DNA of 8,952 nucleotides, from the NCBI GenBank assembly GCA_002366885.1, contig DFCD01000037.1:10906-19857 (forward strand). The letters are read 5' to 3'. The position numbers and the translations under genes are program-made. The DNA is from Verrucomicrobia bacterium UBA3063 (GTDB lineage: Bacteria; Verrucomicrobiota; Verrucomicrobiia; Methylacidiphilales; Verrucolacustridaceae). Within the stretch, counting starts at the first letter, position 1. The number at the start of each line of letters is the position of its first letter. The notes under the pieces are model-generated. The model was not told the origin of the DNA, searched no databases, and saw nothing but the letters and a program-made list of their open reading frames with translations. Shown piece after piece: positions 1-5,904 of this stretch.

Positions 1-725
1 ATGACGCTTTCGTAATGGGTCTTTTCCAGCAGGGCGAGGAGGAGCTCGTGCTTTTGGTCCGCCGCAACGGGGTAAAGGGCATGCGTGACCGTTTCGGCGG
101 CGGAGCGCCGCAGGCCGATCTCGATGATGAGCGGATCACGCAGGACCCAGGAAGTGAGACGTTCGATCTCCGGTGGAACCGTGGCGGAGAAAAAGAGGGT
201 CTGGCGTTTGGAAGGGCAGAAACCGACGATTTTTTTGACGTCGGGCAGGAATCCCATGTCCAGCATCCGGTCGACCTCGTCGAGGACGAGATGGGTGAGG
301 TGGGCGAGGTGGATTTCGCCCTGATCCATGAAATCGAGCAGGCGACCCGGCGTGGCCACGAGGATGTCGATGCCCCGCTGGATCTGCTCCCGCTGGTTGC
401 CGTAGCCAACGCCGCCGTAAATGAGGCCGATCCGCAGGCCGGTGTGTTGGGAGAATCTCCCGAGGGCCTCGGCCACCTGGTCGGCCAGTTCCCGGGTGGG
501 TTCCAAAATCAGGGCCCGGAGGCGGCCCGGCTTTTCCAGATGTTGGAGGATGGGGAGGGCGAAAGCGGCCGTCTTGCCCGTGCCGGTTTGGGCTGAGCCG
601 ATGATGTCCCTTCCGGTCAGGGCGACGGGAATGGCCTGGGCCTGGATTGGGGTGGGCTCCTTGAAACCAAGCTCTTCGACCGCCTTCAGGATGACCGGCG
701 AGAGCTGGAGGGAGGAAAAATCCAT
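1..725 (-). CDS. DEAD-box ATP-dependent RNA helicase, N-terminal part (3' end outside window)
   Basis: This is the N-terminal RecA-like domain of a DEAD-box RNA helicase, a cytoplasmic ATPase that remodels RNA duplexes in ribosome assembly, mRNA decay or cold adaptation. The minus-strand reading opens at ATG 725 and stays open to the left edge (241 codons). Visible motifs, in order: Q motif around residues 21-28 (Phe21, PTPIQ), Walker A AQTGTGKT (45-52), motif Ia PTRELADQ (76-83), motif Ib TPGRLLD (125-131), motif II DEVD (149-152) where DEAD is usual, and motif III SAT (180-182). The short N-terminus and the LDMGF stretch after motif II resemble RhlE/CsdA-type bacterial proteins, but the subfamily cannot be fixed without domain 2. 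Start choice: the reading begins just ahead of the Q motif, as the family expects. A weak GGGG lies 11 nt upstream (737-740). It is divergent from the 92-aa gene at 819. Confidence 0.95.
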   Translation of the reverse strand, partial: MDFSSLQLSPVILKAVEELGFKEPTPIQAQAIPVALTGRDIIGSAQTGTGKTAAFALPILQHLEKPGRLRALILEPTRELADQVAEALGRFSQHTGLRIGLIYGGVGYGNQREQIQRGIDILVATPGRLLDFMDQGEIHLAHLTHLVLDEVDRMLDMGFLPDVKKIVGFCPSKRQTLFFSATVPPEIERLTSWVLRDPLIIEIGLRRSAAETVTHALYPVAADQKHELLLALLEKTHYESV

Positions 726-761
726 CGAAGATGCTACCCCAAGGCCGACCACGGGAGCAAG

Positions 762-777
762 GTAACGGGAACGTTAC
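762..777. promoter_or_regulatory. Perfect inverted repeat in the divergent helicase / small-protein gap
   Basis: GTAACG-GGAA-CGTTAC is a perfect 6-4-6 palindrome inside the 93-bp gap between two divergent starts (725 minus and 819 plus). It could be an operator shared by both promoters. As RNA on the plus strand it would be a short stem closed by a GNRA-type loop (GGAA). No run of T follows directly, so an intrinsic terminator is unlikely. I could not place convincing -35/-10 boxes in this gap on either strand. The repeat is seen directly; a regulatory role is inference. Confidence 0.4.
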
Positions 778-818
778 GGATGGACGCGAGGATCGGATTT
801 TTTTAGGGTTTTCGTCTG

Positions 819-1097
819 ATGAAGACGGCGTACGAGCTTGCCATGGAGCGGTTAGCATCCAAGGAGCCGGAACGAAAGCTGACTCCGGAGCAAAAGAAGA
901 GACTGGCCGAGGTGGATGAAACCTACCGGGCCAAGGTGGCGGAGCGGGAAACATTCCTTGGGGCCAAGATCGCCGGCGCCAAGGCGGCCGGCGCTTTGGA
1001 GGAGGCGGCCGTCTTGCAGGAAGAGTTAAGCCGGGACCTTCGGGGCATCCGCGAGGAGTGGGAAAACAAGAAGGAAAAGGCCCGCGCTTCTTCCTGA
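819..1097 (+). CDS. Small charged, helical (coiled-coil-like) hypothetical protein, 92 aa
   Basis: A 92-residue cytoplasmic protein with no signal peptide or membrane segment. It is rich in Glu, Lys, Ala and Arg and has almost no helix breakers after residue 25, so it should form a long amphipathic helix or short coiled coil (about residues 27-90). There is no cysteine and no recognisable catalytic motif. It opens with MKTAYELAMERL. I recall similar small proteins, starting the same way and annotated as hypothetical, in Verrucomicrobiota; that is memory, not a search. The start is ATG 819 with a weak AGGG about 10 nt upstream. The next gene, the MMPL transporter, begins 43 nt after its stop on the same strand, so the two are probably co-transcribed. 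Function unknown; an adaptor or structural role is possible but unsupported. Confidence 0.75.
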   Translation: MKTAYELAMERLASKEPERKLTPEQKKRLAEVDETYRAKVAERETFLGAKIAGAKAAGALEEAAVLQEELSRDLRGIREEWENKKEKARASS

Positions 1098-1130
1098 GAA
1101 GTTCCTGATGGAATCAAAATCCCCAGCGGT

Positions 1131-1136
1131 GGAGGG
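1131..1136 (+). promoter_or_regulatory. Ribosome binding site that decides the MMPL start
   Basis: GGAGGG lies 4 nt upstream of ATG 1141 (5 nt counting from the GGAGG core). The earlier in-frame ATG at 1108 has only a poor GAGAAG-like match upstream. The strong Shine-Dalgarno favours 1141. Confidence 0.7.
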
Positions 1137-1140
1137 AAGC

Positions 1141-3861
1141 ATGGAGCGTTGGCTCCGGTCGTGGGCCCGGTTCGTGGTGCAGCGTCGCCAGCGGTTGCTC
1201 TGGATATCCCTGTTGCTGGTGGCCGCGGCAGGGGGATTGACCGCCACCCGGTTGGTCATCCGAAACAGCACCCTCGACCTGATCCGCAAGGACTCGCCCG
1301 TTTTTCAGAAATATCTCGCCTACATGGAGGAATTTGACGTCCGCGACGAAATCCTCGTCGTCCTGAAGAGCGATGACCTCAAGGCCAGCCGGCGAGCGGC
1401 CAACGCCCTTGCCGAAAGGCTGAAGAAGGACCAGGGCCTGGACCGGGTCTATTTCCGGCACGACTTTTCTCCGATGGCAGATCGGCTTTTGCTGCTGGCC
1501 GATGAAGCGCAACTGACCGGGATCCGCCGACAGATGGAGGAGTTGGCCGCTCTGGTGAAGGGAAACAAGCAGGCCCTAAACTTGAACGGTATTCTGGGGG
1601 AGGCTTCCGCAAAGTTTAACGATCCCTACCTCCGCAAATCTTCCAACTGGCAGGAGTTCATTCCCTTCATCGAGGAATTCGTCCGCAATCTCCAGCGGTT
1701 GGCCAAAGATCTGGAAACCCCCGTGGAGGATGCGGACGGAAACAAGGGACTTGGCGAGCTCTCCGAATTCGAGGCGGACCTTCTCAAGAACGAGTATCTG
1801 AGCCTGGGCGAGGATGGGAAAACCATCCTGATGCTGCTACGCCCATCGCAAGAGGAGGAAAAAAGCGACACCCCCTTCACCAAGGTTATCCAGAGGGTGC
1901 GCAAGACGGTGCAGGAGTTTCGTCCCCAATTCCCGGACGTGGCCATCGGGGTAACCGGGGAACCCGTCCTGCTGGATGACGAGCTTCGGCAGAGCGAGGA
2001 GGACATGAAGATCGCCACGATCATCACCATCGTCCTGATTGCGATCCTGTTCTTCTTTTGCTACGGGGAATTTTCCCGGCCGATGTTGGCCCTGCTCGCC
2101 TTGCTGATGAGCATCGTGGTCTGTCTCGGGCTCACCACGCTCTTTATCGGGCACCTCAACATCATTTCCCAGGCGTTCATCGTGATGATCCTGGGCCTAG
2201 GCATTGATTTCGGGATCCAATTTCTTGGCCGTTACGAGGAGGAGATAAGCCTTGGCCAGGCTCCCGCAGAAGCTGTCGAAAACACCATGGCAACGACCGG
2301 TAAGGCCCTGCTGACCGGGGGAGGGACGACCGCTGCGGCGTTTTTCGCCATGTGCTTCAACGATTTCACCGGCCTCACCGAACTGGGTTGGATCGCCGGG
2401 ACTGGGGTGCTGCTGGCCTTGGCGGCCAGTCTTTCCATCCTGCCTGCCTTGCTGCTTTGGCGGGATCGCAAGGGGGCGGGCACGGTGGGGAAGATGCTGA
2501 AATTCGGCTATGGGGAAGCCTTGGACCGGAAACTAACCTTTCATCCCTATCTGGTGCTGGTTGGAGCCGTGCTCTTCAGCGTTTTTGCCTGGAGGGAATC
2601 CCGCAAGGTCACTTTCGATTACAATCTCCTTCATCTCCAGAATCCGCGGATGGAGTCGGTCCGGTTAACCCGCGAGTTGCTGGACACGGGCAAGGGGTCG
2701 GTCATCTACGGGGTCGCTGTGTCCCTGACAGTAGATCAGGCGGACAGCCTTGCCGCCAAGATGAGGGAACTGTCCACGGTCAGCAGGGTGCGGACCCTCG
2801 GCGATCTGGTTCCGGAGAACCAGAAAAAGAGAATGGAGGAAGTGGCCAAGATTTCCAAGGTCGCCGGGGAAATCACCCTGGGAACCGGGGCGGAGAAGGG
2901 TGTGGATGTCCTCAAGGCACGCAAGGATCTTGAATTTTTACTGGAGTCCTCCCAGGAGGGAGCAAAACAGGCCAAGCAGTACATCGGCCTTTCGGGGAGG
3001 GCCCGGCAGGCCGTGGAGACGTTCCAGAAACTGATTCCGCCCCTGGAGCGGGCGGTGGCCGCCCTGGACCGGCTTGACCCCGAGGAGGCGAAGAAACGCC
3101 TGGAAAGGCATCAGGTGAAGCTGGTCGGGTCGATTGCCCAGAACCTGGGCTGGCTGAAAACCCAGCGTGGGGATCGCCCCCTGACCACCGAGGACCTTCC
3201 GCCCGAACTGCGCCAGCGATATCTCTCCAAAAACGGGAAGGTGCTCCTGGAAATCGAGCCATCCGTGGATGTCTGGGAGCGGAAGCCCAACGAGGAGTTT
3301 GTCGCCCAGATCCAGTCCCTTGCCCCCGGCGCCACCGGAACCCCGGTCATGAACCTCGAATACATCGACCTCCTCAAAAAAAGTTACGTGGAGGCCACCT
3401 TTTATGCGGCCGGCGTGGTCATTTTTCTGATATTTCTCCTTTTTCGGAAGTTGGCGGATGTCGTCCTCACGTTGCTGCCCCTTGCCATTGGCGTTCTTTG
3501 GATGTTCGGACTCCTCGGCTTTTTCCGTATCCAGCTGAATCCCGCAAACATTGTCACCCTGCCGATGGTCTTGGGCATCGGGGTGGCCTTCGGGGTGTAT
3601 GTGGTGGCCCGTTATCGGGAGGAGGGGAAGGTGCGTATTTTTGAGTCCAGCACCGGCAAAGCCGTGGTCCTCTCGGCTTTGACCACTAGCTTTGGATTTG
3701 GATCGATGCTGGTCGGCCAGTACCGGGGGCTGGTTAGCCTTGGGCTGGTGATGAGCCTCGGCGTTCTTTCCACCCTGATCAGTGCGATCGTCATCCTGCC
3801 CCAGATCCTCGTCCTGATGGAACGGGCCAAGGGGGAGGAGGAAAGGGATCCCGGCCCTTAG
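1141..3861 (+). CDS. MMPL/RND-family transporter, HpnN-like (probable lipid exporter)
   Basis: A 906-aa inner-membrane transporter of the RND superfamily with the duplicated layout of MMPL proteins. TM1 is at about residues 19-37, followed by a large periplasmic loop (about 40-288). TM2-TM6 span about 291-440. TM7 is at about 470-486, followed by a second periplasmic loop (about 487-750), and TM8-TM12 span about 753-885. TM4 carries the conserved GxxxDF-type motif (GLGIDFG, Asp356), expected in the proton relay. The equivalent TM10 stretch reads GIGVAFG, with Ala816 in place of Asp. The end of loop 2 (LPPELRQRY, then GATGTPV) and the LNPANIVTLPMVLGIGVAFG stretch resemble HpnN, the hopanoid/lipid RND exporter; that likeness is from memory. 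Loop 2 contains a helical Lys/Glu-rich section (about 555-680). ATG 1108 is an alternative start adding 11 residues. The stop overlaps that of the convergent aminotransferase by 4 nt. Substrate unproven. Confidence 0.9.
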   Translation: MERWLRSWARFVVQRRQRLLWISLLLVAAAGGLTATRLVIRNSTLDLIRKDSPVFQKYLAYMEEFDVRDEILVVLKSDDLKASRRAANALAERLKKDQGLDRVYFRHDFSPMADRLLLLADEAQLTGIRRQMEELAALVKGNKQALNLNGILGEASAKFNDPYLRKSSNWQEFIPFIEEFVRNLQRLAKDLETPVEDADGNKGLGELSEFEADLLKNEYLSLGEDGKTILMLLRPSQEEEKSDTPFTKVIQRVRKTVQEFRPQFPDVAIGVTGEPVLLDDELRQSEEDMKIATIITIVLIAILFFFCYGEFSRPMLALLALLMSIVVCLGLTTLFIGHLNIISQAFIVMILGLGIDFGIQFLGRYEEEISLGQAPAEAVENTMATTGKALLTGGGTTAAAFFAMCFNDFTGLTELGWIAGTGVLLALAASLSILPALLLWRDRKGAGTVGKMLKFGYGEALDRKLTFHPYLVLVGAVLFSVFAWRESRKVTFDYNLLHLQNPRMESVRLTRELLDTGKGSVIYGVAVSLTVDQADSLAAKMRELSTVSRVRTLGDLVPENQKKRMEEVAKISKVAGEITLGTGAEKGVDVLKARKDLEFLLESSQEGAKQAKQYIGLSGRARQAVETFQKLIPPLERAVAALDRLDPEEAKKRLERHQVKLVGSIAQNLGWLKTQRGDRPLTTEDLPPELRQRYLSKNGKVLLEIEPSVDVWERKPNEEFVAQIQSLAPGATGTPVMNLEYIDLLKKSYVEATFYAAGVVIFLIFLLFRKLADVVLTLLPLAIGVLWMFGLLGFFRIQLNPANIVTLPMVLGIGVAFGVYVVARYREEGKVRIFESSTGKAVVLSALTTSFGFGSMLVGQYRGLVSLGLVMSLGVLSTLISAIVILPQILVLMERAKGEEERDPGP

Positions 3862-5093
3862 AATGTGAAGCGGTAGGACTGCAACCGCGCGGCCAATTCC
3901 TTCAGCACCCGATCCTCGTCCGCACGGTCCTTGGCGCTGAAGGTGACGCTAAAGCGCACATTGGCCCCGGCCTCGTCCCACGGGACGGTAGAGACAAGCT
4001 GTTCCTCGATCAGCCATTTGGAAAAAGCCTCGCCGTTGTCAAAGCCGACCGTTTTGCCGTTTTGGGCCGCCATGGGTGCCCGGGTGTAGAGGAAGAATGA
4101 ACCGGCGGGCTTTTCGGCGGCAAAGCCGGCTTGGCGTAGTACTTTCACCAAGCCATCCATCCGGCGGCTGTACTTGGCCGAGGTGTCCCAGGTGATCTTG
4201 GGGTTCTCCAAGGCCGTGGCGGCGGCATGCTGCACGGCGAGAAACTGGCCGGAATCGGTGTTGTCTTTGATGTCGGCGTAGGCCTTCACCAGCAAGGGAT
4301 GTCCGACCACGAAACCGCAGCGCCACCCGGTCATATTGAAGGCCTTGCTGACGGTGTGCAGTTCCAAGCCCACTTCCCTGGCCCCGGGGATGGAGAGGAA
4401 GCTGAGCGGTTTCCCCTCAAAAATCAGCGCGGTGTAGGCGGCATCGTGGATCACCACGAGCTCCTCCTTTCGGGCGAATTCCACCACTTGCCGGAAAAAT
4501 TCCGGCGTGGCCGAGGCACCCGTGGGGTTGTTCGGGTAGTTGAGGACAAGAACCTTGGCCTTGTCGAGGATCTCGCGCGGGATGGATTCCAGTCGAGGGA
4601 GAAACCGGTTCTCTGCGGTGAGGGGCAGGCAGTGGACGACGCCACCATAGTAGCCGGCGTGGGTACCAAAGACGGGATAGCCGGGCGTGGTCATCAGGAC
4701 GACATCCCCGGGGTCAATCAGCGCGGCGGGCAGAATGGAAAGGGCGGCCTTGCTGCCGATGGAGTGGCAGATTTCAGTTTCCGGATCGGATTCCACCCCG
4801 AACACTTCCTTCATGTACTTGGCGGCGGCCGTCCTGAGACGGGGCCCCCCATTGTCCGCATAGCCGCGATTTTCCGGCTTGGCAGCCTCCAGGGAAAGGG
4901 AAGCCACCACCCTGGAATCGGCCATGGAATCTGGCTCGCCCACGCCGAAATCCAGCAGTTCTTTGCCGGGGTTCGTCGCCAGGGCCGCACGCTTGGCCCG
5001 TTTGATCCGCTCGAACTTGTAGATGGGGGCCTCCTTCAGGCCGTAGCCGGGTCCCCCGATCCTCCGGGCGAAGAGATTGTGAAGATAGGTCAT
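3858..5093 (-). CDS. dapL: Class I/II PLP aminotransferase, LL-diaminopimelate aminotransferase (DapL) type
   Basis: A 411-aa cytosolic fold-type I PLP enzyme. By family resemblance it converts tetrahydrodipicolinate plus glutamate to LL-diaminopimelate plus 2-oxoglutarate, the one-step route to DAP for peptidoglycan and lysine. Family marks: GVGEPD near the N-terminus, IGSKAA before the cofactor site, NNPTGA (188-193, Asn189 near PLP), HDAAY, the Schiff-base lysine Lys250 in SKAFNMTGWR, and the substrate-carboxylate arginine Arg380 in RFSVTF. The SK.FNMTGWR/HDAAY pattern fits the prokaryotic DapL group, though related alanine/aspartate-type aminotransferases share much of it. The reading frame is open to 5201, but that extension would overlap panC. 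ATG 5093 (MTYLHNLFARRI) matches family N-termini and has GGAG 11 nt upstream (5105-5108). It is divergent from panC and convergent with the MMPL gene. Confidence 0.9.
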   Translation of the reverse strand: MTYLHNLFARRIGGPGYGLKEAPIYKFERIKRAKRAALATNPGKELLDFGVGEPDSMADSRVVASLSLEAAKPENRGYADNGGPRLRTAAAKYMKEVFGVESDPETEICHSIGSKAALSILPAALIDPGDVVLMTTPGYPVFGTHAGYYGGVVHCLPLTAENRFLPRLESIPREILDKAKVLVLNYPNNPTGASATPEFFRQVVEFARKEELVVIHDAAYTALIFEGKPLSFLSIPGAREVGLELHTVSKAFNMTGWRCGFVVGHPLLVKAYADIKDNTDSGQFLAVQHAAATALENPKITWDTSAKYSRRMDGLVKVLRQAGFAAEKPAGSFFLYTRAPMAAQNGKTVGFDNGEAFSKWLIEEQLVSTVPWDEAGANVRFSVTFSAKDRADEDRVLKELAARLQSYRFTF

Positions 5094-5115
5094 AATTTTG
5101 TAAGCTCCGATAGCC

Positions 5116-5904
5116 GTGAAGATTATGACAAAACCCGCGGAAATGCAAAAGGCCAGCCGGCGCTGGAAGAGGGGCGGGATCCGGATTGCCTTGGTGCCCA
5201 CGATGGGGGCTCTTCATGCCGGTCATCTTTCCCTCATCCGGCGGGCAGCCCGCCTGGCGGATCGGGTGGTGGTGAGTGTCTATGTGAATCCGACCCAGTT
5301 TGACTCTCCTGCCGACCTGCGCGGATATCCGCGCCGTTTCCGGGTAGACGCTATTTTGGCGAAAAAAGCCGGTGCGGATCTGCTCTTTCAGCCGCCCAAC
5401 CTTTATGCCGAGGACGCCTCGACTTGGGTGGAGGAGACGGATCGCTCGCGGGGGAGGTGCGGAGACCGGCGCCCCGGCCATTTTCGCGGCGTGGCCACGG
5501 TGGTTGCGAAACTTTTCAACCTGGTGCAACCCGATGTGGCGGTATTCGGGGACAAGGACCAACAACAGTGTGAGGTGGTTGAACGGATGGTGAGGGATCT
5601 TTTTCTTCCGGTGCGGATTGTCCGACACCCCGTGGTTCGGGAAAAAGACGGTCTGCCGCTCAGTTCCCGGAATCTCCGGTTGAGCGGGGCAGACCGGCAG
5701 CGGGCCGGGCAGTGGGCCGCAGCCCTGGGCAGAGCCGCGGCTGCCGGGAGGGGGAAGGCGAAAACCCGGTACCGAAAACTGGTCAAAAGCATCCGGGGGG
5801 TGCGTCCGGAGTATTTGGAACTGGTGAACGGGCGGCTTTTTGCCGCCGCTTGGATTGCCGGGGTCAGGCTGATCGACCATCGTCCCTGCGGGAGATCGCG
5901 TTGA
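5116..5904 (+). CDS. panC: Pantoate--beta-alanine ligase (pantothenate synthetase)
   Basis: Cytosolic ligase joining pantoate and beta-alanine with ATP to give pantothenate, the CoA precursor. It has 262 residues and the nucleotidyltransferase signatures: VPTMGALHAGH with the HxGH pair His34/His37, YVNPTQF, RPGHFRGVATVVAKLFNLV, VFGDKDQQQ (144-152), and KDGLPLSSRN (177-186), the KMSKS-like loop. It is about 20 residues shorter than the usual ~280. The missing part is in the C-terminal domain, where the usual D-x-x-T-L segment before the final helix is reduced to LVNGRLFAAAW. GTG 5116 gives MKIMTKPAEMQ, which aligns with the common family opening MKII....EMQ. ATG 5125 and ATG 5143 are possible alternatives, and none has a good Shine-Dalgarno. 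It is the first gene of a panC-amidase-murI operon. Confidence 0.95.
   Translation: MKIMTKPAEMQKASRRWKRGGIRIALVPTMGALHAGHLSLIRRAARLADRVVVSVYVNPTQFDSPADLRGYPRRFRVDAILAKKAGADLLFQPPNLYAEDASTWVEETDRSRGRCGDRRPGHFRGVATVVAKLFNLVQPDVAVFGDKDQQQCEVVERMVRDLFLPVRIVRHPVVREKDGLPLSSRNLRLSGADRQRAGQWAAALGRAAAAGRGKAKTRYRKLVKSIRGVRPEYLELVNGRLFAAAWIAGVRLIDHRPCGRSR
5890..5894 (+). promoter_or_regulatory. Ribosome binding site inside panC that decides the amidase TTG start
   Basis: GGGAG lies 6 nt upstream of TTG 5901, an ideal spacing. The TTG overlaps the panC stop (TTGA). This placement gives a clean signal peptide, whereas the upstream in-frame extension is a shadow of panC. Confidence 0.75.

Noticed and set aside
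15..596. 193-aa plus-strand open frame antisense to the helicase
   Set aside because: It is the antisense shadow of a conserved gene, with low-complexity Glu/Gly composition and no recognisable family.
136..954. 272-aa minus-strand open frame across the helicase and small-protein genes
   Set aside because: It lies in another frame over the clearly conserved DEAD-box gene, is Pro/Arg/Gly/His-rich with no motif, and crosses the divergent gap. It is a high-GC shadow.
1108..1140. Upstream ATG for the MMPL gene (11 extra residues)
   Set aside because: Possible, but ATG 1141 has GGAGGG at ideal distance and gives a typical short cytoplasmic lead before TM1.
5094..5201. N-terminal extension of the aminotransferase to 5201
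   Set aside because: It would overlap the conserved panC start and add a hydrophobic segment absent from this cytosolic family. It reads as the reverse complement of panC.
4227..5303. 358-aa plus-strand open frame antisense to dapL and running into panC
   Set aside because: The opposite strand carries full catalytic motifs of an aminotransferase and the tail overlaps panC in another frame. The composition (Gly, His, Val) is typical of shadow frames.
4774..5880. 368-aa minus-strand open frame over dapL N-terminus and panC
   Set aside because: It is out of frame with both real genes and rich in Pro, His and Arg with no domain. Length alone is expected at this GC content.
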